Positions 55,786 to 64,000 of a stretch of 64,000 nt of DNA are shown here, one piece after another. The number at the start of each line of letters is the position of its first letter. Position 1 is the stretch's first letter. Both the position numbers and the translations under genes were made by a program. Source of the stretch: Plantibacter sp. ME-Dv--P-122b (GTDB lineage: Bacteria > Actinomycetota > Actinomycetes > Actinomycetales > Microbacteriaceae); the NCBI RefSeq assembly GCF_030209375.1, contig NZ_JARVSC010000005.1, positions 248,001-312,000 on the forward strand. Reading direction: 5' to 3'. The notes under the pieces are model-generated. The model saw nothing but the letters and a program-made list of their open reading frames with translations, was not told where the DNA came from and made no database searches.

Positions 55786-57536
55786 CAGGAGTCCTTCCCA
55801 TCGGTCGGCAGATCGTCTGTTCTGGTGTCGGAGCCGCCCCCGACGAGGGCCGCCTGCTTGCGCTCGGCGATCGTCTGGCGCTTGGCCGCCTCGCGGCTGC
55901 TGGAAGCGGCCTTGGCGCCGGGCACGGAGACGGGCTTCCGGAACTCCGCGCGACCGCGGTAGATCGCGCCGAGTGCCGACGGGTCGAGACCGGTGAACGG
56001 CTTGCCGCTGTTGAAGAGCTTCGTCTGGCCGAGGAGCTGCATCATCGGGTGCGTGAACAGCAGCACGACGATGACGTCGATGATCGTGGTCACGCCGAGG
56101 GTGAGGGCGAAGCCGCGGACGTTGCCGATCGCGAGGACGTACAGCACCACGGCGGACAGGAGGTTGACACCCTTCGCCGCGTAGATCGTGCGCTTGGCGC
56201 GCTTCCAGCCGGCTTCGACGGCGGACTCCAGACCGCGGCCGTCGCGGAGCTCGTCCTTGATGCGTTCGAAGTACACGATGAACGAGTCCGCTGTGAAGCC
56301 GATGGCGACGATGAGGCCCGCTATACCCGCGAGTGAGAGACGGAAGCCCTGACGCCAGGACATCAGCAGGATCACCACATACGTGAGCACCGCGGCCGCG
56401 ACGAGCGAGGCGATGGTCACCGTGCCGAGCAGGCGGTACTGGAACAGGGTGTAGACGACGACCAGGATGAGCCCGATCAGACCGGCGATGAGGCCGCTCT
56501 CCAGCTGCGTCGAGCCGAGGGTCGCCGAGATGGTGTCCTGGCTCTGCACGACGAAGCTGATGGGCAGGGCGCCGAACTTGAGCTGGTCGGCGAGGGTCTT
56601 GGCGGATTCCTCCGTGAAGGAGCCACTGATCTCCGGCTTGCCGTCCGAGATGACGGCCAGCGACTGCGGAGCGGAGATGACGTTGCCGTCGAGCACGATC
56701 GCGAACTGGTTCTGCGGGCTCTGGAGCGAGGTCAGGCGGCCGGTGACATCGGCGAAGAGCGCCGTGCCCTTCTCGTTGAAGACCGGGTACACCGCCCACT
56801 CACCAGTGCTCGCACCCGACGACGTCGTCTTGATGCCGGCGCTCGCGTCGGACAGGTCTTCTCCGGACACCTCGACCGGGCCGAGGACGTACTTGAAGGT
56901 TCCGTCGACGTCACAGGTGATGAGGGGGTCGGCGGCAGGCGCGGCCGTGGCGTCGAGCGAGTCCGCGTTCGCGGCGCAGTCGTAGGCCTGGAAGGCGGCG
57001 TACAGCGCCGGGGTCACCTGCGACAGGTCGCTCGCGTTCGTCGGCGACGCGGTCGGCGTGCTCTCGAGGCCCGGATCCGGCGTCGGGTACGGGGTCGAGG
57101 CGCCGTCTTCACCGATGAAGGTGTTGGACGGCTGACCGGGAGTCAACTGCTGCGAGGTGAGGACCGGACGGAACTCGAGCTTCGCGGAGCTTTCGATGCG
57201 GTTCAGTGTCGCTTCGTCGGGAGTGCCCGGGATCGACACGACGACGTTCTGACCCTGCGTCGTGATCTCGGCCTCCGAGACGCCGGACGCGTCGACGCGC
57301 TGGCGGATGATGGCCACGGCCTGATCCAACTGCTCATTGGACACCGTCTGGCCGGACTCGAGCTTGGGCGCCAGGATGATCTGCGTGCCGCCCTCGAGGT
57401 CGAGGGCCAGCTTGGGCGCCCAAGAGCTGTTCCCCCAGAGGACCCCGGCCGCGTTGATCGCGAACAAACCGATGAGGATTACGCCAAGCCAGGTGAGCGA
57501 ACGCCACGCTTTCTTGACCGGAGTCGACTTTGCCAA
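55785..57536 (-). CDS. secD: Protein translocase subunit SecD
   Basis: A 583-residue partner of SecF. N-terminal helix (SLTWLGVILIGLFAINAAGV), KLALDLEGGTQIILAPK, the large P1 domain with a Thr/Ser/Pro insert (about 145-190), and five C-terminal helices including GFTADSFIVYFERIKDELRDG. The start must be the TTG at 57536: an in-frame stop lies four codons upstream and no ATG or GTG is available before the first helix. A Lys/Arg-rich, Ser-rich tail ends the protein. Confidence 0.96.
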   Translation of the reverse strand: MAKSTPVKKAWRSLTWLGVILIGLFAINAAGVLWGNSSWAPKLALDLEGGTQIILAPKLESGQTVSNEQLDQAVAIIRQRVDASGVSEAEITTQGQNVVVSIPGTPDEATLNRIESSAKLEFRPVLTSQQLTPGQPSNTFIGEDGASTPYPTPDPGLESTPTASPTNASDLSQVTPALYAAFQAYDCAANADSLDATAAPAADPLITCDVDGTFKYVLGPVEVSGEDLSDASAGIKTTSSGASTGEWAVYPVFNEKGTALFADVTGRLTSLQSPQNQFAIVLDGNVISAPQSLAVISDGKPEISGSFTEESAKTLADQLKFGALPISFVVQSQDTISATLGSTQLESGLIAGLIGLILVVVYTLFQYRLLGTVTIASLVAAAVLTYVVILLMSWRQGFRLSLAGIAGLIVAIGFTADSFIVYFERIKDELRDGRGLESAVEAGWKRAKRTIYAAKGVNLLSAVVLYVLAIGNVRGFALTLGVTTIIDVIVVLLFTHPMMQLLGQTKLFNSGKPFTGLDPSALGAIYRGRAEFRKPVSVPGAKAASSSREAAKRQTIAERKQAALVGGGSDTRTDDLPTDGKDS

Positions 57537-57600
57537 ACTCGGAACTCAGCTTTCTCTGCCGGCGGTGGCACGACGGCCACCACCCGGGAAGGGGTTGGGA

Positions 57601-57993
57601 CTAGTCGTCGCTCTTCTGCGGCTTCGAGGTGTCCTCGACGCGCTGGCCGAATTCGGGCTTGGAGAGGTCGAGCGAGGAGGCGTCGTCGGGGATGGACTCC
57701 ACGACGGGGGTCTCCTCAGCGGTCTCCGCGACCGTCGGGGCGACGACCGCACCCGCGTAGCGGGGGTCGATGGTGACGATGACGCCCGGAGCGATCTCGA
57801 CGTCGGCCTTGCGGGAGTCGCGGTCCATCGAGATGAGCGTGCCGTAGACGCCGAAGCCGGTGAGCACCTCCGCGCCGGGGACGAGCTTCTGCTCCGTCTC
57901 CGCGGCCTGCTTCTTCCGCTTGTTGTTGCTCACCATCATGAACACGATCATGACGCCGGCGAGGCCGAACAGGACGAGGGTCATTGCATCCAC
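57601..57993 (-). CDS. yajC: Preprotein translocase accessory subunit YajC
   Basis: A 130-residue single-pass protein of the SecDF-YajC complex: N-terminal helix (MTLVLFGLAGVMIVFMMVS), basic NNKRKKQ stop-transfer, then LVPGAEVLTGFGVYGTLISMD and an acidic tail. The GTG at 57993 has GGAAGG 8 nt upstream; an ATG lies at 57984. It directly precedes secD. Confidence 0.95.
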   Translation of the reverse strand: MDAMTLVLFGLAGVMIVFMMVSNNKRKKQAAETEQKLVPGAEVLTGFGVYGTLISMDRDSRKADVEIAPGVIVTIDPRYAGAVVAPTVAETAEETPVVESIPDDASSLDLSKPEFGQRVEDTSKPQKSDD

Positions 57994-58056
57994 GATGGGA
58001 ACCTTCCAGAGGAGATTGAGGACGGGAGACGTTGGGAACGCTCCGCCAAAGGGAAA

Positions 58057-59088
58057 TTATAGGCCATCGAGGGTCGAGCCATGCTGAGAAGGTGTCCGGC
58101 CGAAGTGTCGCCAGGCGGCCGGTGTCGCCACACGGCCCCGTGGCGTGCGCGTGATGAGGCCGATCCGGACGAGGAACGGCTCGACGACGGACTCGATCGT
58201 CTCCGCTTCCTCGCCGACCGAGACCGCGAGCGTGCTGAGCCCGACGGGTCCTCCGGCGAAGCGGTCCAGCATGCCTTCCATGACCGACCGGTCGAGCCGG
58301 TCGAGGCCGAGGGCGTCGACGTCGTAGAGCTCGAGCGCGGCCTGGACGGTCTCGAGGTCCGCGCGGCCACCGTGCACCAGCGCGTAGTCCCTGACGCGGC
58401 GGAGGAGGCGGTTGGCGATGCGCGGCGTACCCCGACAGCGCCCGGCGATCTCGGCGACGGCCCGAGCGTCGATGTCGAGCCCGAGCATGTCGGCGGTGCG
58501 GTGCAGTACCTGTTGCAGTTCCGGCTCGTCGTAGAACTCGAGGTGAGCAGTGAATCCGAAGCGGTCGCGGAGCGGGTTCGGCAGCAGTCCGGAGCGGGTG
58601 GTCGCCCCGACCAGGGTGAACGGTGCCAGCTCGAGCGGAATGCTCGTGGCGCCGGCGCCCTTCCCGACCATGATGTCGATGCGGAAGTCCTCCATGGCGA
58701 GGTACAACATCTCCTCCGCAGGGCGGGCCATGCGGTGGATCTCGTCGATGAACAGGACCTCGCCCGGGGTCAGCGACGACAGGACCGCGGCGAGGTCGCC
58801 GGCGTGCTGGATGGCCGGGCCGCTCGTGAGTCGGAGCGGTTTCCCCGTCTCATGCGCGACGATCATCGCGAGGGTCGTCTTGCCGAGCCCAGGGGGGCCG
58901 GCCAGCAGGATGTGGTCGGGGGTGCGGTTCTGCATCCCGGCGGCCGTGATCAGGAGTTGCAACTGACCGCGGGCCTTGGACTGACCGACGAACTCGGAGA
59001 GCGACCGTGGGCGGAGTGCCCCTTCGAACGCCAGTTCCGCGTCGGACTCGGCGGCCGGGTTGGTGAGGTCTTCTGAGGCGTCCGTCAC
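58057..59088 (-). CDS. ruvB: Holliday junction branch-migration ATPase RuvB
   Basis: A 343-residue hexameric AAA motor. [19 protein letters not shown], Walker [15 protein letters not shown], Walker [11 protein letters not shown], sensor [18 protein letters not shown] and the C-terminal winged helix with [18 protein letters not shown] start overlaps the ruvA stop by 4 nt. Full length. Confidence 0.98.
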   Translation of the reverse strand: MTDASEDLTNPAAESDAELAFEGALRPRSLSEFVGQSKARGQLQLLITAAGMQNRTPDHILLAGPPGLGKTTLAMIVAHETGKPLRLTSGPAIQHAGDLAAVLSSLTPGEVLFIDEIHRMARPAEEMLYLAMEDFRIDIMVGKGAGATSIPLELAPFTLVGATTRSGLLPNPLRDRFGFTAHLEFYDEPELQQVLHRTADMLGLDIDARAVAEIAGRCRGTPRIANRLLRRVRDYALVHGGRADLETVQAALELYDVDALGLDRLDRSVMEGMLDRFAGGPVGLSTLAVSVGEEAETIESVVEPFLVRIGLITRTPRGRVATPAAWRHFGRTPSQHGSTLDGL

Positions 59089-59711
59089 GAGGTGCGGCCT
59101 CCGGCGTGCGCCGGGCCGAGTCTGCCGAGGGCCAGGCGGATGAGCGACGGCACGGTCGAGAGATCGGCCGCACTTGCGGAGGCGGAGGCCTCCACGACCG
59201 CCTGGGTCGCCGTCTTCTCCGGCCAACCGAGCCCGATGAGCGCCGTCACGACCTGATCGGCGATCGCGGCCGCGTTCACGGTGGTCGCCGGAGCTTCAGG
59301 CGTGGTCCTGGTGACGCGGAGCTTGCCGGCGAGCGACACGGTGATGAGCTTCGCCGTCTTCGGCCCGATTCCTGAGACCTTTCGGAACGGGGCGTCGTCA
59401 TCCGCCGAGATGGCGGCGGCGATCTGCTCGGGCGTCAACGCCTCGAGGACGCCGAGCGCCGACTTCGGGCCGACCCCGGTGACGCTCACGAGGAGCTCGA
59501 ACACGGACAGCTCCTCAGCGGAGCGGAATCCGAACAGGGACAGCGAGTCCTCCCGCACGATCAGTGTCGTCGAGAGGAGTGCTTCGGTGCCGACTCGGAG
59601 TGAGAGGGCGTGGGCCGGCGTGACCTGGACGGCGAATCCGACCCCGCCCACCTCGATCACGACGAGGTTGCCGACCGCGCTCAGGACGGTGCCGCGGAGG
59701 GAGGAGATCAT
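59085..59711 (-). CDS. ruvA: Holliday junction DNA helicase subunit RuvA
   Basis: A 208-residue tetrameric junction-binding protein. OB domain [26 protein letters not shown], two helix-hairpin-helix segments ([36 protein letters not shown]) and a C-terminal RuvB-contact domain ([16 protein letters not shown]). It overlaps ruvC by 4 nt. Confidence 0.97.
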   Translation of the reverse strand: MISSLRGTVLSAVGNLVVIEVGGVGFAVQVTPAHALSLRVGTEALLSTTLIVREDSLSLFGFRSAEELSVFELLVSVTGVGPKSALGVLEALTPEQIAAAISADDDAPFRKVSGIGPKTAKLITVSLAGKLRVTRTTPEAPATTVNAAAIADQVVTALIGLGWPEKTATQAVVEASASASAADLSTVPSLIRLALGRLGPAHAGGRTS

Positions 59712-60340
59712 GCTTCCAGCCTAGGGCTCCGCGCCGCCCGGGCCCGGACGGCCGCCTCGCGCGGACCGCCCCCGCGTTCCGCCGCCGCCCACGCACGCTG
59801 GGCCGGGGTGAGTGCTCCACTCCCCTGCGGCGGTGCGCCGACCGGGGTCGCCGCAGTCGACACGACGGGCCGCCAGGCGTGGCAGATCGCGAGCGCGAGC
59901 GCATCGGCGGCGTCGGCGGGCTTCGGGAGTTCGTCGAGGCCGAGGATCCGCGCGACCATGGTCTGCACCTGGAGCTTGTCCGCGCGACCATACCCGGTCA
60001 CCGCGGCCTTGACCTCGCTCGGGGTGTGCAGGCCGACGGGGATCCCGTTCGCGGCCGCAGCGTGCAGGGCGAGCCCACTCGCCTGAGCGGTCCCCATGAC
60101 CGTCCGGACGTTGTGTTGCGCGAACACCCGCTCGACGGCCATCGCGGTCGGTGAGGTGCGCTCGATCGCCTCGGCGATCCCCTGCGCGATCATCAGGAGT
60201 CGTTGCTCGAGTGGGGCGTGCGCGTCGGTTCGGATGACGCCGTACTCGACCATCGTGGCCTGCCGCCCCGGCAGGACGTCGACGACACCCACCCCGCATC
60301 GGGTCAGGCCGGGATCGATGCCGAGGACGCGCAGAGTCAT
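59708..60340 (-). CDS. ruvC: Crossover junction endodeoxyribonuclease RuvC
   Basis: A 210-residue Holliday-junction resolvase with an RNase H fold. First catalytic Asp in [14 protein letters not shown], Glu in [20 protein letters not shown], and the last acidic residues in [26 protein letters not shown] box 6 nt before the ATG (60347-60352) suggests a leaderless message for the ruvCAB unit. The C-terminal 45 residues are Ala/Arg-rich and not conserved. Confidence 0.97.
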   Translation of the reverse strand: MTLRVLGIDPGLTRCGVGVVDVLPGRQATMVEYGVIRTDAHAPLEQRLLMIAQGIAEAIERTSPTAMAVERVFAQHNVRTVMGTAQASGLALHAAAANGIPVGLHTPSEVKAAVTGYGRADKLQVQTMVARILGLDELPKPADAADALALAICHAWRPVVSTAATPVGAPPQGSGALTPAQRAWAAAERGGGPREAAVRARAARSPRLEA

Positions 60341-60346
60341 GTTCCG

Positions 60347-60352
60347 ACCCTA
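60347..60352 (-). promoter_or_regulatory. -10 box of ruvCAB (TAGGGT), leaderless
   Basis: TAGGGT on the minus strand, 6 nt before the ruvC ATG. No LexA box is recognised in the 96-bp gap. Confidence 0.5.
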
Positions 60353-60368
60353 AACGCGGCCGGTGCGC

Positions 60369-60395
60369 CGACGACTCCGCCAGGGCGGAGTGTCG
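60369..60395 (-). terminator. Terminator after yebC
   Basis: CGAC, one bulged G, ACTCCGC (60369-60380), loop CAGG, then GCGGAGT and GTCG (60385-60395): an 11-bp stem with one bulge, about 40 nt after the yebC stop and just before the ruvC promoter. Confidence 0.65.
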
Positions 60396-60436
60396 TACAT
60401 CCGTTCGAACGAGGTTCGCTCGGTACGGGTGCCGGA

Positions 60437-61198
60437 CTACTCGTCGTCGGCCTCCAGCTCGGCCTGCACCTCGGGGGTGAGGTCGAAGTTGCTGTAGATG
60501 TTCTGGACGTCGTCGTTGTCCTCGAGGGCGTCGATCAGCTTGAACACCTTGCGGGCCGTGTCGGCGTCGATCTCGACCTTGAGATTCGGGACGAAGGCGA
60601 CGTCGGCGGAGTCGTAGTCGATACCGGCCTCTTGCAGGGCGGTCCGGGTCGCGACCATGTCGCTCGGCTCGGTGACGACCTCGAAGGTCTCCCCCTCGGT
60701 GTTCACCTCTTCTGCGCCGGCATCGAGGACGGCGCCGAGGACGTCGTCCTCCGTGGTCCCCTCGGCCTGGACGACGATGAGGCCCTTGCGCTGGAAGTTG
60801 TAGGCGACGGAGCCCGGGTCGGCCATGGTGCCGCCGTTACGGGACATCAGCGTCCGGACATCGGCTGCTGCACGGTTCTTGTTGTCGGTGAGGCACTCGA
60901 CGAGCAGGGCGACGCCGTTCGGCCCGTAGCCCTCGTACATGATCGTGGTGTAGTCGACGACCTCACCGGTGAGGCCGGCTCCGCGCTTGACGGCGCGGTC
61001 GATGTTGTCGTTCGGGACCGAGGTCTTCTTCGCCTTCTGGATGGCGTCTTGCAGCGTCGGGTTGCCCGCGAGGTCTGCGCCGCCCATCTTGGCCGCGACC
61101 TCGATGTTCTTGATGAGCTTGGCGAACGACTTCGCGCGACGGCCGTCGATGACCGCCTTCTTGTGCTTGGTGGTCGCCCACTTGGAGTGTCCGGACAT
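60437..61198 (-). CDS. yebC: YebC/PmpR-family protein
   Basis: A 253-residue member of the YebC family, annotated as transcriptional regulator and, more recently, linked to translation of difficult motifs. Signature N-terminus [21 protein letters not shown], then [19 protein letters not shown] and [20 protein letters not shown]. Length is normal. The usual ruvC neighbour in actinobacteria. Confidence 0.97.
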   Translation of the reverse strand: MSGHSKWATTKHKKAVIDGRRAKSFAKLIKNIEVAAKMGGADLAGNPTLQDAIQKAKKTSVPNDNIDRAVKRGAGLTGEVVDYTTIMYEGYGPNGVALLVECLTDNKNRAAADVRTLMSRNGGTMADPGSVAYNFQRKGLIVVQAEGTTEDDVLGAVLDAGAEEVNTEGETFEVVTEPSDMVATRTALQEAGIDYDSADVAFVPNLKVEIDADTARKVFKLIDALEDNDDVQNIYSNFDLTPEVQAELEADDE

Positions 61199-61297
61199 GT
61201 GCTCCCTAACTGCGTGAAAAGAACCTGACCAGTCTAGGCCAGCGACTCGGAACTCGCGATCACACCGGGACGGGTGGCGGCGGCGGGCAGGAGTGCT

Positions 61298-61894
61298 TCA
61301 GCGGGATCGCTCGACCTTGTCGAGGAAGTAGGCGTGGAATCGGGTGTCGCCGGTGACCTCGGGATGGAAGGACGTGCCGAGGAGGCTCCCCTGCTCGACG
61401 GCGACCATCCGACCGTCGGGCAGCGTGGCGAGGGGGGTGACCGCCGGACCGGCGGCCTCGACGACCGGGGCGCGGATGAACACGGCGTGCACTGGGGGGT
61501 CGCCGAGGACCGGGATCGACAGGTCCGTCTCGAAGGAGTCGAGCTGCGAGCCGAAGGCGTTGCGACGGACGGAGACGTCGAGCCCGCCGAGACTCTGCTG
61601 GCCGGCGATCCCGTCGAGGATGCGGTCGGCCAGGAGGATGAGTCCGGCGCACGTGCCGTACACGGGCAGTCCGCCGGCGATCGCTTCGCGCAACGGTCCG
61701 GCGAGGTCGAACGAGCGGGCGAGCTTGTCCATCACGCTCGACTCGCCGCCGGGCAGGACGAGTCCGTCAATGCCGGCCAGTTCGGCGGGACGCCTGATGA
61801 GGCTGACGTCCGCCCCGAGGCCGGTGAGGACGGCCGCATGTTCACGAAAGTCGCCTTGCAGGGCGAGGACGCCGACGCGTGCCGACCCGGTCAC
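61298..61894 (-). CDS. pdxT: Pyridoxal 5'-phosphate synthase glutaminase subunit
   Basis: A 198-residue class I glutaminase. [33 protein letters not shown], nucleophile Cys in [12 protein letters not shown], and the His-Glu pair in [15 protein letters not shown]. It supplies ammonia to PdxS. GTG start; it follows pdxS by 30 bp. Confidence 0.97.
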   Translation of the reverse strand: MTGSARVGVLALQGDFREHAAVLTGLGADVSLIRRPAELAGIDGLVLPGGESSVMDKLARSFDLAGPLREAIAGGLPVYGTCAGLILLADRILDGIAGQQSLGGLDVSVRRNAFGSQLDSFETDLSIPVLGDPPVHAVFIRAPVVEAAGPAVTPLATLPDGRMVAVEQGSLLGTSFHPEVTGDTRFHAYFLDKVERSR

Positions 61895-61924
61895 GACGTC
61901 ACCTGGTGCAGGGCGGACGCGGGG

Positions 61925-62830
<906 letters not shown>

Positions 62831-62837
62831 GGTGGCG

Positions 62838-62843
62838 AGCGTA
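62838..62843 (-). promoter_or_regulatory. -10 box of pdxST (TACGCT), leaderless
   Basis: TACGCT on the minus strand, 7 nt before the pdxS ATG. No PdxR-like operator is recognised. Confidence 0.45.
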
Positions 62844-62896
62844 CCGCCGGGTGGCCTGACGGTGCTCCGTCCACAGGCCGGAAATTGGACTTGGGT

Positions 62897-62920
62897 GGGC
62901 CGGTCCAGGTGGACCGGCCC
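62897..62920 (-). terminator. Terminator after the HIT gene
   Basis: Perfect 10-bp stem GGGCCGGTCC (62897-62906) / GGACCGGCCC (62911-62920), loop AGGT, 9 nt past the HIT stop. It separates thrS-HIT from pdxST. Confidence 0.85.
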
Positions 62921-62928
62921 TCGACGGT

Positions 62929-63485
62929 TCAGGCCGAGGTCGGCCAGGCGTCCGCGATCGACTGCCGGACGTCGCCGAGCAGCTGCGGGAGCGCCTTGGT
63001 CTGGGCGATGATCGGGAAGAAGTTGGCGTCCGTCGCCCAGCGCGGGACGATGTGCTGGTGCAAGTGCGCGGCGATCCCGGCACCGGCCACGGCGCCCTGG
63101 TTCATCCCGAGGTTGAAGCCGTCGTTCTTCGAGACGGACCGGATGACACGCATCGCCGTCTGCGTCAGGGCACCGATCTCGGCGACCTCCTCCGTCGTCG
63201 CGTCGTCGTACATCGCGACGTGGCGGTACGGGCAGACGAGCAGGTGCCCGGAGTTGTACGGGAAGAGGTTCAGCAGCACGAAGGCGTGCTCGCCCCGATG
63301 CACGATGAGCGCCGACTCGTCGTCGAGCGTCGGCGCGATGCAGAACGGACAACCGTCGTCGGATGGCTGCCCCTGCTTGATGTAGACCATCCGGTGGGGC
63401 GTCCACAGACGCTGGAACGCGTCCGGGACGCCCACCAGGTGGGAGGTGTCGATCGACTCGAACGACTCCGGTTCGGTGCCCGGGG

Positions 63486-63489
<4 letters not shown>
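62929..63489 (-). CDS. HIT-domain protein, likely Ap4A phosphorylase
   Basis: A 186-residue HIT protein. CPFC in GCPFCIAP is a Zn-type pair, [21 protein letters not shown] is the family's core, and the catalytic triad is [10 protein letters not shown]. The thrS neighbour and sequence pattern match mycobacterial Rv2613c, a diadenosine tetraphosphate phosphorylase. The ATG overlaps the thrS stop by 4 nt. In many actinobacteria pgsA follows; here pdxS does. Confidence 0.93.

Positions 63490-64000
<511 letters not shown>

Overview
The window is a high-GC chromosomal segment from an actinobacterium, most likely a member of the Microbacteriaceae (Micrococcales). The evidence is the gene order, which follows the actinobacterial core plan (polA / ANTAR regulator / pyk / gltDB / lgt / trpABC / hisIFG; rpe / rsmB / fmt / priA / metK; rpoZ / gmk / pyrF / carBA / pyrCBR; nusB / efp / aroBKCE / mltG / ruvX / alaS / rpsD / rarA; rel / secFD / yajC / ruvBAC / yebC / pdxTS / HIT / thrS). 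Other signs are frequent GTG and TTG starts, 4-nt ATGA/GTGA gene overlaps, and many genes with a TANNNT -10 box only 6-7 nt before the start codon. Family assignment is inference; phylum is secure. No rRNA, CRISPR array, prophage or insertion sequence is visible, and no gap between genes exceeds about 230 bp.

Layout. Almost everything is on the minus strand. 1-5906: the 5' end of polA, a plus-strand hotdog thioesterase, an ANTAR response regulator, tRNA-Leu(CAA) followed by a second copy of its own 3' half, a small orphan ORF behind a nested inverted repeat, a histidine phosphatase, an unusual CoA-transferase homologue, and pyruvate kinase. 5999-20217: glutamate synthase, lgt, the trp genes trpC-trpB-trpA, hisI/F/G/E and rpe; trpE is missing from its usual place after hisI. 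20228-25824: rsmB, fmt, an ATPase-less PriA and metK. 26027-36003: rpoZ, a fused integration-host-factor/guanylate-kinase gene, and a complete-looking de novo UMP operon (pyrR, pyrB, pyrC, PH-like membrane protein, carA, carB, pyrF) led by a recognisable PyrR-binding hairpin. 36078-47660: VOC protein, nusB, efp, shikimate pathway (aroQ, B, K, C, E), mltG, ruvX, alaS, a small membrane protein, rpsD. 47883-52454: rarA, then three plus-strand genes (membrane cyclophilin, DUF349 protein, AbiEi-like protein). 52441-64000: rel, secF, secD, yajC, ruvB, ruvA, ruvC, yebC, pdxT, pdxS, HIT phosphorylase and the 3' part of thrS.

How it works together: this is a housekeeping region that links amino-acid synthesis (His, Trp, chorismate, Glu), pyrimidine and PLP synthesis, protein export (SecDF-YajC, Lgt), translation factors and DNA repair (RuvABC, RarA, PriA). 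I did not find a new defence or mobile system. The most interesting signals are the IHF-Gmk fusion, the recurrent leaderless-promoter pattern, the PyrR hairpin that covers its own ribosome-binding site, a perfect 15-bp hairpin abutting the AbiEi-like start codon, the tRNA-half duplication, the apparently permuted CoA-transferase homologue, and local absence of trpE and coaBC.
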